Shown here one piece after another: positions 53,601 to 62,921 of a stretch of DNA of 64,000 nt. The notes below the pieces were generated by a model. The model was not told where the DNA came from, ran no database searches, and saw only the letters and a program-made list of their open reading frames with translations. The stretch comes from Pseudomonadota bacterium (GTDB lineage: Bacteria; Pseudomonadota; Gammaproteobacteria; Steroidobacterales; Steroidobacteraceae). The DNA lies in the NCBI GenBank assembly GCA_021777555.1, contig JAJYDK010000009.1, forward strand, positions 1-64,000. Reading direction: 5' to 3'. Position 1 is the stretch's first letter, and each line of letters starts with the position of its first letter. Position numbers and translations under genes: made by a program.

Positions 53601-53611
53601 GGTACAATACC
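53601..53611. promoter_or_regulatory. Overlapping divergent -10 boxes, DUF2066/purM
   Basis: The symmetric GGTACAATACC holds TACAAT (plus strand, 53603-53608) for purM and TATTGT (minus strand, 53609-53604) for the DUF2066 gene. Predicted leaders are about 45 nt for purM and about 20 nt for DUF2066. No PurR-type operator was recognised in the gap. Confidence 0.5.
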
Positions 53612-53660
53612 ATACACGCGTGTGCCGCACGGCGGCCGCTCCATCCTCGAAAGTGATTGC

Positions 53661-54698
53661 ATGACAGAAGGGAAAACAGGCCGCGGCATGACCTACCGCG
53701 ACGCGGGTGTCGATATCGACGCCGGCGACGAGCTCGTCGAGCGCATCAAGCCGCATGTGGCGCGCACGCGCCGGCCCGAGGTGCTGGCCGGCATCGGCGG
53801 TTTCGGCGCGCTGGTGGAGCTGCCGCCCGGCTACCGGCGACCGGTGCTGGTCTCGGGCACCGATGGGGTCGGCACCAAGCTGCGCCTGGCCATCGATACG
53901 GGCCACCACGACACGATCGGCATCGATTTGGTGGCGATGTGCGCCAATGACATCGTCGTGCAGGGCGCCGAGCCGCTTTTCTTCCTCGACTACTACGCCA
54001 CCGGCAAGCTCCGGGTGGATGTGGCCGAGGCGGTGATCCGCGGCATCGTGGAAGGCTGCAGCCAGGCGGGCGCCGCACTGGTGGGCGGCGAGACGGCCGA
54101 GATGCCCGGCATGTACCACGGCGACGATTACGACCTGGCCGGCTTCTGCGTGGGCGTGGTGGAAAAGGATGCCATCATCGATGGCACCACCATCCGCCCC
54201 GGCGATGCGGTGATCGGGCTCGCCTCCTCCGGGCCGCACTCGAATGGCTACTCGCTCATCCGGCGCCTGATCGCCTCGAGCGGAGCCGACAGCCGCACCC
54301 GGGTCGAGGGCACGCCGCTGTTCGAGCGGCTGCTCACCCCCACCCGCATTTATGTCAAGCCGCTTCTGGCGCTGGCGCAGACCCTGCCCGTGCATGCGCT
54401 CGCCCACATCACCGGCGGCGGCCTCACGGACAACATTCCGCGAGTGCTGCCGGAGGGCCTGGAGGCGGTGCTCGAGCGGCGCCGCTGGCCCGAGGACCCG
54501 GTGTTCGAGTGGATCCGCCGGACCGGCAACATCGATCCCGCGGAGATGTACCGCACCTTCAACTGCGGCATCGGGATGGTGGTCATCGTGCCGCAGCAGC
54601 ATGCCGAGCAGGCGCTCGAATTCCTCGCCGCACGCGGCGAGACCGCACGGATCATTGGGGAGATCCGCACGGGCACCCGCGGCGCCGTCATCGAGTGA
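53661..54698 (+). CDS. purM: Phosphoribosylformylglycinamidine cyclo-ligase
   Basis: AIR synthetase is the fifth step of purine synthesis and uses ATP. The 345-residue protein has [19 protein letters not shown] at the start, the conserved [21 protein letters not shown] and [11 protein letters not shown] blocks and [13 protein letters not shown] near the C-terminus. It aligns end to end with E. coli PurM from the chosen ATG. The purN GTG overlaps its stop codon, so the pair is translationally coupled. Confidence 0.97.
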   Translation: MTEGKTGRGMTYRDAGVDIDAGDELVERIKPHVARTRRPEVLAGIGGFGALVELPPGYRRPVLVSGTDGVGTKLRLAIDTGHHDTIGIDLVAMCANDIVVQGAEPLFFLDYYATGKLRVDVAEAVIRGIVEGCSQAGAALVGGETAEMPGMYHGDDYDLAGFCVGVVEKDAIIDGTTIRPGDAVIGLASSGPHSNGYSLIRRLIASSGADSRTRVEGTPLFERLLTPTRIYVKPLLALAQTLPVHALAHITGGGLTDNIPRVLPEGLEAVLERRRWPEDPVFEWIRRTGNIDPAEMYRTFNCGIGMVVIVPQQHAEQALEFLAARGETARIIGEIRTGTRGAVIE

Positions 54699-55360
54699 GC
54701 CGCGCGCCCCTTAAGATCGCGGTGCTCATCTCGGGGCACGGCTCCAACATGGCGGCTATCGCCCGTGAGTGCCGCGAAGGGCGATTGAACGCGCGCATCG
54801 GCATCGTGCTCTCGGACCGGCCCGGCGTAGCGGGCCTCGACACCGCACGCGCGATGGGGATCGAGGCGCGCGCCATACCCTGGCAGGGGGCCGCGCAACG
54901 GGGGGTGTTCGAGCGTTCGCTCGAGGCGGCCCTGGCCGAGGTGAAGCCCGATCTCATCGTCCTCGCGGGCTTCATGCGCATTCTCTCGCCGCAGTTCGTG
55001 GCGTCGCACGCCGGACGGATCCTGAACATCCATCCCTCGCTGCTGCCGAAATACACCGGGCTCCATACCCACCGCAGAGCGCTCGAGGCGGGCGAGCGTG
55101 AGCATGGCGCCAGCGTGCACTTCGTGACTGCGGAACTCGATGGCGGCCCCCTCGTGCTGCAGTCGCGGGTCCCGGTCCGTTCCGAGGACACCGAGCAGAG
55201 CCTGTCAGCCCGGGTTCAGAAGACCGAGCACATCATTTATCCTCGCGTCATCGGATGGCTGGCCGAGGGACGGCTCACCTGGCGGCAGGACCGCCCGTGG
55301 CTCGATGGCCACCCGCTCCTTGACCCGGTGGTGGAGGATTTCAGTGCGGATCGGAACTGA
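54695..55360 (+). CDS. purN: Phosphoribosylglycinamide formyltransferase
   Basis: GAR transformylase uses 10-formyltetrahydrofolate in the third purine step. The 221-residue protein has the N-terminal [12 protein letters not shown], the active-site block [18 protein letters not shown] (Asn-x-His) and the catalytic Asp in [11 protein letters not shown]. The GTG start overlaps the purM stop codon (GTGA). The following gene overlaps its end by 17 bp. Confidence 0.95.
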   Translation: MSRAPLKIAVLISGHGSNMAAIARECREGRLNARIGIVLSDRPGVAGLDTARAMGIEARAIPWQGAAQRGVFERSLEAALAEVKPDLIVLAGFMRILSPQFVASHAGRILNIHPSLLPKYTGLHTHRRALEAGEREHGASVHFVTAELDGGPLVLQSRVPVRSEDTEQSLSARVQKTEHIIYPRVIGWLAEGRLTWRQDRPWLDGHPLLDPVVEDFSADRN

Positions 55361-56081
55361 CACAGTGCGCCGCGGCGCCTTGGGCCTCGCCCTGCTGCTC
55401 GCCACCGCGGCCACGCTCTGCCGCGCGGACGCTGCGTCCCCGCCCGCAACGCCGCCGACCTTCGTCGCAAAGTACTCCGTCGCCTGGCATGGCATCACCG
55501 CGGGCACCTCGACCCTGACGCTCGCCGAGACTTCGCCCGGGCAGTACCGCTACACCTCCGAGGATCACGCGAGCGGACTGTTCAAGCTGTTCATCCGCCG
55601 CGCCATCCAGCAGGAAAGCCGCTTCAGGGTCACCAACGGAGAGGTCCAGCCGCTGAGCTTCCGGGCCGAGGGCAATGGCCCGACCGAGGAAGTGACCTTC
55701 AACTGGACCTCCGGACGGGTGACCGGCACCGCCAAGGGCAAGCCCCTGGACCTGAAACTCGAGCCCGGCACCCAGGACCCGGGATCGGTGCAGATCGCGC
55801 TGATGCTGGCCTTTCTCGAAGGGCATCCCCCCTCGAGCTTCTGGATGCTCAACACGGATGTGATCAACCAGTTCGAGTTCGAGCCGAAGGGCAAGGCGAC
55901 GCTCGACACCCCGCTCGGACCCGTGCAGACACGCCTCTACACCAGCCACCACGCCGGAGCGCGCCGCACCACCTACATGTGGCTCGCCCCCTCGCTCGAT
56001 TACCTGCCGGCGCGCCTCGAGCAGCGTCGCGGCAACGACGTGCTGTTCGCGCTCAACATCCTCGCCTACAGGAAGCAGTAG
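55344..56081 (+). CDS. DUF3108 domain protein, periplasmic
   Basis: The 245-residue product has a signal peptide (LGLALLLATAATLCRADA) and a DUF3108 domain (about 35-240): FVAKYSVAWHGITAGTSTLT, a SGLFKLFIRR region and the C-terminal LEQRRGNDVLFALNIL. The family is beta-rich and periplasmic, and it usually follows purN in this group; its function is unknown. I chose the GTG with GGAGG six bases upstream, which overlaps purN. A second GTG seven codons later is possible. Confidence 0.85.
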   Translation: MRIGTDTVRRGALGLALLLATAATLCRADAASPPATPPTFVAKYSVAWHGITAGTSTLTLAETSPGQYRYTSEDHASGLFKLFIRRAIQQESRFRVTNGEVQPLSFRAEGNGPTEEVTFNWTSGRVTGTAKGKPLDLKLEPGTQDPGSVQIALMLAFLEGHPPSSFWMLNTDVINQFEFEPKGKATLDTPLGPVQTRLYTSHHAGARRTTYMWLAPSLDYLPARLEQRRGNDVLFALNILAYRKQ

Positions 56082-56105
56082 GGACAGCGCGCCGCGCCCC
56101 GAGCG

Positions 56106-57800
56106 TCAGGTCTTGGGCAGCGTCACGCCCCGCTGCCCTTGGTACTTGCCGCCCCGGTCCCTGTAGGAGGTCGCGCACACCTCGTCCGACTCGAAGAACA
56201 GCATCTGCGCCACGCCCTCGTTGGCGTAGATCTTCGCCGGGAGCGGCGTGGTGTTGGAGAACTCCAGCGTGACGTGCCCCTCCCATTCCGGCTCCAAGGG
56301 CGTCACGTTCACGATGATGCCGCAATTGCGGACGAAGACACCTGCCTCGAGTGCGAAATTGCCAGCCTCCGGAACCGTCAAACAATAGACGTCGTGCTCG
56401 CCGGGCAACTCTCTGATCGCAGCGACCTTGTGATTTCGGTAGGCAGGAGTGCCTCGAAAGCCCGCAAGCACTTGTGGGAATCGGCGGAAAACCGAACGGT
56501 CGCAGTGCAGCAGCGCCGCCGCGCCACGGATGGAGCCCGTTTCGTCGAGCGCAGAACGCGCGCGGTCCGCAGTGATTTCATCCCGCAATTTGATCCGCCG
56601 CGCGATCTCGGCCTGCCTTTGTCGCCGCGTCCCATCGTCAGCGGCCCATGCGCGCATCATTCGCTGTGCGTGCCTTTCCCGCTCGGCCGGATCCGCGAAT
56701 CTCCTGAACATCGCGCCGCGATGAGCCTCTCGTGTGACATCACTCTGATTTCGCCGAGCCTCCATGAGGCGTGCGCGGACAGCGGCGTACCGCTCACTGC
56801 CCCAGAAGGCATAGGCGCGCGCGCTCTGCACTGCCGCAAAGTGCGCTCGCCACTCGGGGTTCAGCGCACGGCGCGCGAGCGCATCGCGGATGGCGGCGCC
56901 GTGCTCCTCTGGACTGAACGCTTCTCCGTAGTTCGCCTCGTTATGCAGCCTAATGTGATCGGACGCCGCCATCCTGATCAGGTTCGTCGGCCGATTGTTG
57001 CGGCGATTAAAAACCATGTGATGCCGATGGGTACCGGAAGTGTCCGAATAAATGGCGTGTCTCAGATTCCATTCATCGGCAAGGCGATGCGTCGCATGCA
57101 TGTACCCGTCGATCGGCTGATACACCGTCTCGTAGCCCCTGACGAGGTCGCGGTAGAGGGGCATCAGCGCGTCGCCCGGACGGAGTGTCTGAGCTTCGGC
57201 CATCCGGCCATCGCGGCGCATGAACTGGTGATCCGCCGTGGCATGGATGCGCCGCCCATCGTCCAGCTCGATCTCGAGCAGCGAGTCACGCCCGATATAT
57301 CGGGGCACATCGAGCAGGGACACGATCAACCGACCATTCGGCCCGATGCTGTAGCCCCAAAAGAGTTCGCCGGAATCGTGGCGGCGCGCCATTTCCTCTA
57401 GCGTCGGCGCGGTGCCGTCCACCAACGCCACACGCGTGTCTCCGCGGAAACACCTCGCATAGGTCGACTTGCCGAGACAGACAGTGAGCACGCTGCGTGG
57501 AATCCGGAAGTACTCCACGGTGCGCGCCAGCGCAAAGGAATTCGGTGGAATCACGCATACATCTGACTTGAGATCCACGAAACTCTTCTCGTCGAAAGCC
57601 TTCGGATCGACGATGGTGGAGTTGATGTTGGTGAAGATCTTGAATTCATCCGCACAGCGGACGTCGTAACCGTAGCTCGACGTACCGTAGGAGACGATCT
57701 TGTGGCCATCGACGTAGCGAACCTGCTCGGCCGCGAACGGCTCGATCATACCGTGATCGCGCGCCATACGACGGATCCAGTGGTCTGATTTGATGCTCAT
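56106..57800 (-). CDS. dcd: dCTP deaminase interrupted by an in-frame HNH intein
   Basis: Dcd deaminates dCTP to dUTP for thymidylate synthesis. The N-extein (residues 1-116) runs from [20 protein letters not shown] to LGKSTYAR, and the C-extein (493-564) from [20 protein letters not shown], with the catalytic Glu in TLEFSN, to the end. Joined, they give a normal 188-residue enzyme. Between them is a 376-residue intein (separate entry). It is inserted directly after the catalytic Arg of GKSTYAR (equivalent to Arg115 of E. coli Dcd, in RSSLAR), so the unspliced protein should be inactive. TATCAT ends six bases before the ATG and no Shine-Dalgarno site is seen. The open frame continues 27 codons upstream but is not conserved. 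mrp lies upstream. Confidence 0.95.
   Translation of the reverse strand: MSIKSDHWIRRMARDHGMIEPFAAEQVRYVDGHKIVSYGTSSYGYDVRCADEFKIFTNINSTIVDPKAFDEKSFVDLKSDVCVIPPNSFALARTVEYFRIPRSVLTVCLGKSTYARCFRGDTRVALVDGTAPTLEEMARRHDSGELFWGYSIGPNGRLIVSLLDVPRYIGRDSLLEIELDDGRRIHATADHQFMRRDGRMAEAQTLRPGDALMPLYRDLVRGYETVYQPIDGYMHATHRLADEWNLRHAIYSDTSGTHRHHMVFNRRNNRPTNLIRMAASDHIRLHNEANYGEAFSPEEHGAAIRDALARRALNPEWRAHFAAVQSARAYAFWGSERYAAVRARLMEARRNQSDVTREAHRGAMFRRFADPAERERHAQRMMRAWAADDGTRRQRQAEIARRIKLRDEITADRARSALDETGSIRGAAALLHCDRSVFRRFPQVLAGFRGTPAYRNHKVAAIRELPGEHDVYCLTVPEAGNFALEAGVFVRNCGIIVNVTPLEPEWEGHVTLEFSNTTPLPAKIYANEGVAQMLFFESDEVCATSYRDRGGKYQGQRGVTLPKT
56325..57452 (-). mobile_element. HNH-endonuclease intein within dCTP deaminase
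   Basis: Precursor residues 117-492 form a Hint domain with an inserted nuclease. Block A is CFRGDTRV (Cys117), block B is TADH (Thr188-His191), block F is [15 protein letters not shown] and block G is GVFVRN (Asn492), followed by the +1 Cys of the extein. The penultimate residue is Arg491 instead of the usual His, and the block F Asp is replaced by Cys. The HNH nuclease is at about 255-290 ([17 protein letters not shown] and DHIRLH). A helical region follows at about 395-450, with a helix-turn-helix-like [20 protein letters not shown] that may help recognise the homing site. The DNA looks less GC-rich than the exteins. All elements for splicing and homing appear intact. Confidence 0.93.
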
Positions 57801-57940
57801 CGGACAATGATACTCTCGGCAAGAAAAACATCGAGGTCCACCCCTCCCTACGTGCGAATCGCACGCGAAAATCAGGGGCACCCAAACACATCATGCCGGA
57901 CTTCGCGGCCACCGCGAGGCGCGCGACGGAGCTTCGTACG

Positions 57941-59050
57941 TCACTTCTTCTCTACGACGATCTTGGGGAAAACACCGCTGTGATCGAGCGGCCGCAGTGC
58001 GAGCGCTCCGGCCGTGCGCCGCGCCATATCGAGATAGGCTCGCGCGCGCGGCGAGTCGGGAGCGGCGATCACCGTCGGCTGTCCGCCGTCGGCCTCCTCC
58101 CGGATGCGCACATCGAGCGGCAGCTCACCGAGGAGCCTCACGCCGTACTGCGCGGCCATGCGGGCGCCGCCGCCCTCGCCGAAGATATGCTCGGCGTGCC
58201 CGCACTTCGAGCACACGTGCACGCTCATGTTCTCCACGATGCCGAGCACCGGCACCGAGACCTTCTCGAACATCTTCAGTCCCTTGCTCGCGTCCGAGAG
58301 CGCAATGTCCTGGGGTGTCGTCACGATCACCGCGCCCGCCACGGGCACCTTCTGCGCGAGGGTGAGCTGAATGTCGCCCGTGCCCGGGGGCATGTCGACC
58401 ACGAGATAATCGAGCTCGCCCCACTGGGTCTGGGACAGAAGTTGGCTCAACGCCTGAGTGACCATCGGGCCGCGCCACACCATGGGCTGGTCGGCGTCCA
58501 CGAGAAAACCGATGGACATGGCCGCCACGCCGTGTTTCTTCAGCGGCTCGATGTGCTTGCCGTCGGGCGAGACGGGCCGCTCGCCCGCGAGACCGAGCAT
58601 CAGCGGCTGGCTGGGTCCGTAGATGTCCGCGTCCAGCACCCCGACCCGCGCCCCCTGGCGGGCCCAGGCGAGGGCCAGATTGGCCGCCACCGTGGACTTG
58701 CCCACCCCGCCCTTGCCGGAGGCGACGGCGACGATGTTCTTGATCTTCCCGAGCGGCTGCAGGGGCCTCTGCACCGCATGCGCCCGGATCTGCGATTCCA
58801 CCGTGACGCGCACCGACTCGGCATGCCCGGCCGAGCGCAAGTGCTTCTCGATCTGCTCAGCCAGCTCCTCCTGGTAACCCCCGACCGGGAAGCCGAGGAC
58901 GATTCGGGCGGCATAGCCCCCCTCCACCGCCGTCAGCCCGCGCAGCGCGCCGGCCTCACGCAGCGTCTGGTGCAGATACGGGTCGGCGTAGGACTCGATC
59001 GTCGAGCGCAGACCGTCCAGAATGGGATCGTCGGCAGAATCTTCGGCCAT
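57941..59050 (-). CDS. mrp: Mrp/ApbC-family iron-sulfur cluster carrier ATPase
   Basis: The 369-residue cytoplasmic protein has an N-terminal MIP18-like domain (about 8-95). A P-loop NTPase follows, with the deviant Walker A VASGKGGVGKSTVAANLAL, the switch VVDMPPGTGD and the cluster-binding CxxC in VHVCSKCGHAE. It holds and delivers Fe-S clusters. I chose the internal ATG (MAEDSADDPILDGL) with AAGG before it, because a -10-like TATGCT lies over the upstream start. It lies 140 bp before dcd on the same strand, a common pairing. Confidence 0.92.
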   Translation of the reverse strand: MAEDSADDPILDGLRSTIESYADPYLHQTLREAGALRGLTAVEGGYAARIVLGFPVGGYQEELAEQIEKHLRSAGHAESVRVTVESQIRAHAVQRPLQPLGKIKNIVAVASGKGGVGKSTVAANLALAWARQGARVGVLDADIYGPSQPLMLGLAGERPVSPDGKHIEPLKKHGVAAMSIGFLVDADQPMVWRGPMVTQALSQLLSQTQWGELDYLVVDMPPGTGDIQLTLAQKVPVAGAVIVTTPQDIALSDASKGLKMFEKVSVPVLGIVENMSVHVCSKCGHAEHIFGEGGGARMAAQYGVRLLGELPLDVRIREEADGGQPTVIAAPDSPRARAYLDMARRTAGALALRPLDHSGVFPKIVVEKK

Positions 59051-59297
59051 GGGACCTTGCAGCGCGGCGGCAGTGGCGAGGGGGAGCATATTCTAGTGGC
59101 TCGATCGGCAATACGCATGGGCGAGCTGCGGCAGAGTGCCGCCGCCCCGGCTATGGCATACTTCCCGCACGTCCCCGCAGAGCCCTCAGAAACTCGAGCC
59201 CGGTGACCCGGGAGCAGCCCAGGTCGTTCCGCGGCATCAGGGAGCAACGAAGCGGGGCTCACGGGGGAAGCAGCGGAGTGCCTCGGCAGATCGGCTG

Positions 59298-61673
59298 ATG
59301 AGTTTTTTCACCAATGTGCGCGCCGACCGGTTGATCACCGGCATCCGGTCATCGGCGGACCCGGCGAGCGCGGACACCCAAAAATCCATCGCGCGCCTGA
59401 AGGACTTGGGTCCGGGCGCCATCGGCCCGATCCTGGCGGCCCTCCCCGAAGCGGACAAGAACGCCACGCTCGCCCTGGTGGAGGTGCTGGCGCACCTGGT
59501 GGGCCCGAAGACCTTCCCCCAATACGTGCAGGGACTGGTCGAAGGCAGTCCGCGGGTGGTCGCCGGCATCGGCTGGGCCCTCACCAGCAGCCGCAATTTC
59601 CCGCCGCAGCTGCTCCTGGATGCGCTGGCCACCCCCGGGGTCGCCAAATCCAAGGTGCTCGAGGTCATCGCAGCCCACAAGTCGCGCTTCACGGTGCGCG
59701 AGCTGCTGAATGCCGCCTACACGCAGGAGCCGAACGAGAAGGCCGCGCTGTTTCGCATCATCGGGGAGCTGGCCGGCCCGAGCGTCCTGCCCGAGCTCAT
59801 CCAGCGCCTGCACGGCAAGGACCCCATCGCGCGCGTTCACATCATCAACGTTCTCGCTCGCTTCAGCACGCCGGAGGTGCACCTCGCCCTGCAGAGCCTG
59901 CTGACGGACCCCAACAAGCTGATCCGCGGGGCCACCCTCTCGGCGTTGCAGCGCATGGACGGGGCGATCGACGTCGAGAAGGTCTGCCAGCTGCTGAAAG
60001 ACCCCGAGATCGAGGTCCAGAACAAGGCGGTCGACGTCGTCATCAAGGCGAACGACCCGGAGACCATCCGCTACCTGATCGAGGTACTCAAGGACGAGAG
60101 CGAGGGCGCCCGGCGGGCGGCGGTCGAGGTGCTGAACGAAGTCGGCGACGCCAAGTCGGTGAAGCACCTGCTCGGTGCGCTCAAGGACAGCGACTGGTGG
60201 GTGCGCTCGCGGGCGGCCGACGCCCTCGGCAAGATCGGCGGTCCACGGGTCATCGACGCGGTGCTGCAGCTCGTCAAGGACAAGGAGGAGGACATCCGCC
60301 GCGCCGCCATCGAGATCCTGAATCAGACCAAGGACGAGCGCGCCGTCGAGTCGCTCATCCAGGCCACCCGCGATCCGGACTGGTGGGTGAGCGAGCGCGC
60401 GGTCGATGCGCTCGCGGAAATCGGCAGCAAGCGGGCCGTGCCCCGGCTGCTCGAGATGCTCAAGGAGAGCAAGCCCAAGGCCATGCCGATCGTGGTGCGC
60501 GCCCTCGGCAAGCTCGGCGATGCGCAACTTGCCACCACGCTCATGCCGCTGCTCGGCAGGCCCGAGCGGGAGCTGCGGATCGAGGTCATGCAGGCGCTCG
60601 CCCATGTGGCCGATGCGCCGAGCGCCGAGTCCGTGCGCACGCAGCTCAAGGCGCAGGCGAGCACCGCCGATCAGACGATCGCGCGCGCCGCCGAGGCGGC
60701 CCTCGCCGATCTCGAGCGGCGCCTGGCGGGTGGCCCCGCGACCTCGGAAATCATCCTGCCGCAATCCCCGCTGCCGCCCGCGGTGGGGCCCGAGGCGGCG
60801 CGGGCGGGCGCGAAGGAAACGGCCGCGCTCGACATCCAGACCCTCAAGCCCGGGGACATCCTCGAAGGCCGCTACAAGTACCTCGACCGCATCGGCAAGG
60901 GCGCCTTCGGCACCGTGCTGCTGATGGAGGACACGGTGGTCGATGAGCGGCTGATCCTGAAGTTCCTCAATCCCAATGTGGCGACGGACGAAGAGGTGAT
61001 GAAGCGCTTCGTCCACGAGCTGCGCTACTCGCGCAAGATCACCCACCACAACGTCATCCGCATCTACGACTTCCTTTTCATCCAGGGCAATTACGCCATC
61101 TCCATGGAGTACTTTCCCTCGCACACCCTCGGGAGCGAGATCACCGGGGAGAAGCCCCTGCCGCTGAAGCGTGCGCTGCAGTTCGGCATCGACATCTGCA
61201 CCGGCATGGTGGTTGCCCACCAGGCGGGCATCGTGCACCGCGACCTCAAGCCCGCGAATGTGCTGATCAACCAGGAGGGGCTGCTCAAGATCGTCGATTT
61301 CGGTGTGGCCGCCGCACAGCGCGAGAGCGAGACCCAGCTCACCCGCACCGGCTACGTGATCGGCTCGCCGAAGTACATGGCGCCCGAGCAGATCCTCGGC
61401 AAGCGGGTCGATGAGCGCGCCGACATCTACGCCCTCGGCGTCATCCTCTACGAAATGCTCACCGGCACCCCGCCCTACTCGCGCGGCGACCACATGTCGG
61501 TCATGTATCAGCACGTGCAGGGCAAGGCCCGCCCGCCCCAGGAGATCAACCCGGCCCTGCCGCCCGGCCTCTCGGATATGATCATGCGCGCCATGGCGGT
61601 CGATAAGGCCAAGCGCTTCCAGAACATGGGCGAGGTGCGCATGGCGCTCGAGAGGTATCTGAGGAGCGCCTGA
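59298..61673 (+). CDS. HEAT-repeat protein fused to a Ser/Thr protein kinase
   Basis: The 791-residue protein has about twelve HEAT/PBS-lyase-type repeats (roughly residues 20-470; for example DSDWWVRSRAADALGKIG and DPDWWVSERAVDALAEIG) and a Pro/Ala linker. A full Hanks-type kinase follows (about 523-791): glycine loop IGKGAFGTVLL, catalytic Lys in LILKFLN, HRDLKPANV, DFGVA and the APEQ segment. No membrane helix is visible, so it is probably cytoplasmic. The adjacent pilT-type genes, 123 and 1248 bp downstream on the same strand, suggest a link with type IV pili or twitching. The chosen ATG (MSFFTNVRADRL) has only a weak ribosome site. The frame upstream is not repeat-like. Confidence 0.9.
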   Translation: MSFFTNVRADRLITGIRSSADPASADTQKSIARLKDLGPGAIGPILAALPEADKNATLALVEVLAHLVGPKTFPQYVQGLVEGSPRVVAGIGWALTSSRNFPPQLLLDALATPGVAKSKVLEVIAAHKSRFTVRELLNAAYTQEPNEKAALFRIIGELAGPSVLPELIQRLHGKDPIARVHIINVLARFSTPEVHLALQSLLTDPNKLIRGATLSALQRMDGAIDVEKVCQLLKDPEIEVQNKAVDVVIKANDPETIRYLIEVLKDESEGARRAAVEVLNEVGDAKSVKHLLGALKDSDWWVRSRAADALGKIGGPRVIDAVLQLVKDKEEDIRRAAIEILNQTKDERAVESLIQATRDPDWWVSERAVDALAEIGSKRAVPRLLEMLKESKPKAMPIVVRALGKLGDAQLATTLMPLLGRPERELRIEVMQALAHVADAPSAESVRTQLKAQASTADQTIARAAEAALADLERRLAGGPATSEIILPQSPLPPAVGPEAARAGAKETAALDIQTLKPGDILEGRYKYLDRIGKGAFGTVLLMEDTVVDERLILKFLNPNVATDEEVMKRFVHELRYSRKITHHNVIRIYDFLFIQGNYAISMEYFPSHTLGSEITGEKPLPLKRALQFGIDICTGMVVAHQAGIVHRDLKPANVLINQEGLLKIVDFGVAAAQRESETQLTRTGYVIGSPKYMAPEQILGKRVDERADIYALGVILYEMLTGTPPYSRGDHMSVMYQHVQGKARPPQEINPALPPGLSDMIMRAMAVDKAKRFQNMGEVRMALERYLRSA

Positions 61674-61796
61674 GGCCGCCCGCCGCCGCCAGAGGACCCG
61701 CGAGCGTGTGCCAGCTCAAATTTTCAAGCGCAAGCGGTTGATTTCTCCGGGATCCTGGCGCGAAAGTACGGCCTCGACCCGGCAGGAGAGCTCGTT

Positions 61797-62900
61797 TTGG
61801 CCCGTATCGATGCCTTCTTGAAGCTCGGCGTGCAGCAGGGCTGCTCGGACGTGCACCTCGCCGTCGGCGTGCCCCCGATGCTGCGCATGCACGGGGATCT
61901 GCTGCCCATCAAGTTCCGCGACCTGCGCGCCTCGGAGCTCGAAGGCTACGTGGTCGAGATCCTCACGCCCTCGCAATCCGAGCGCTTCTCCGCCGGCAGC
62001 GATCTGGACTTTTCCTACGTATCCGCCGACGGCGGACGCTTCCGCGTCAATGTCTTCCGCAAGGAAACCGGCATCGGCGCCACCTTCCGCACCATTCCCT
62101 CGCAAGTGCCCTCGCTCTCCCAGATGGGCCTGCCACCGGCGCTCGAGAAGCTCTGCGACCACCACCAGGGGATGATCCTGGTCACGGGCGCGACCGGCAC
62201 GGGCAAATCGACCACGCTCGCGGCGATGATCGATCACCTGAATCAGACCCGCAAACTCAACATCATCACCCTGGAGGATCCGATCGAGGTGGTGCACCGC
62301 AGCAAGATGAGCCAGGTCATCCAGCGGGAGCTCGGCACCCATATCCCGAGCTTCGCCGAAGGCGTGCGGGCCGCCATGCGCGAGGACCCGGATGTGATCC
62401 TGGTCGGCGAAATGCGTGATGCGGAGACGATCTCCATGGCCATGACCGCCGCCGAGACCGGCCACCTCGTCTTCGGCACGCTGCACACGACGAGCGCCGT
62501 CAAGACCATCGACCGCATCATCGACGCTCTGCCGATCGAGCAGCGCGAACAGACCAAGAGCTTCCTGTCGCAGAGTCTGCTCGCGGTGGTCACGCAGGTG
62601 CTGGTGAAGACGCCCGACGGCCACGGCCGCAGGGCGGTCTGCGAGATCATGGTGATGACTCGGGCGATCGCCAAGCTCATCCAGATGGACCAGACATTCC
62701 AGATCCCGAGCCTGGTGCAGACCAACCGCGACCTCGGAATGCAGCTGCTCGACCAGGCGCTGCTTGCGGCGATCACCGCCCGGGAGATCGATCCCGAGCA
62801 CGCTTACAGTTACGCCACCGACAAGCGTCCGTTCCAGAAGTACGTCACGGACGTCGAACTGCTTCCCAAGACCGAGACGGCCCCCGCGCCGGGCGCGTAG
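61797..62900 (+). CDS. PilT-type pilus retraction ATPase (first copy)
   Basis: The 367-residue AAA+-like secretion ATPase has Walker A GATGTGKSTTLAAMID (about 122-137), the Asp box ITLEDPIE, Walker B DPDVILVGEMRD and the His box TGHLVFGTLHTTSA. The C-terminal end (LGMQLLDQALLAAI, then DPEHAYSYATDKRPFQKYV) is of a PilT variant that differs from the classical AIRNLIRE form. It would depolymerize the pilus at the inner membrane. The start is TTG, preceded by AGGAGAG seven bases upstream. Confidence 0.9.
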   Translation: MARIDAFLKLGVQQGCSDVHLAVGVPPMLRMHGDLLPIKFRDLRASELEGYVVEILTPSQSERFSAGSDLDFSYVSADGGRFRVNVFRKETGIGATFRTIPSQVPSLSQMGLPPALEKLCDHHQGMILVTGATGTGKSTTLAAMIDHLNQTRKLNIITLEDPIEVVHRSKMSQVIQRELGTHIPSFAEGVRAAMREDPDVILVGEMRDAETISMAMTAAETGHLVFGTLHTTSAVKTIDRIIDALPIEQREQTKSFLSQSLLAVVTQVLVKTPDGHGRRAVCEIMVMTRAIAKLIQMDQTFQIPSLVQTNRDLGMQLLDQALLAAITAREIDPEHAYSYATDKRPFQKYVTDVELLPKTETAPAPGA

Positions 62901-62921
62901 GGATCATCCAGGGGCTCCCGC

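Noticed and set aside
57841-57879. Inverted repeat CGTGCGA-A-TCGCACG flanked by CCCCT/AGGGG between dcd and mrp
   Set aside because: It may be a hairpin or an operator, but the arms are short, it lies at no clear promoter position and there is no second copy in the window.
59349-61514. 721-codon open frame antisense to the HEAT-repeat kinase
   Set aside because: The repeat pattern is only the shadow of the HEAT repeats, and there is no independent motif.
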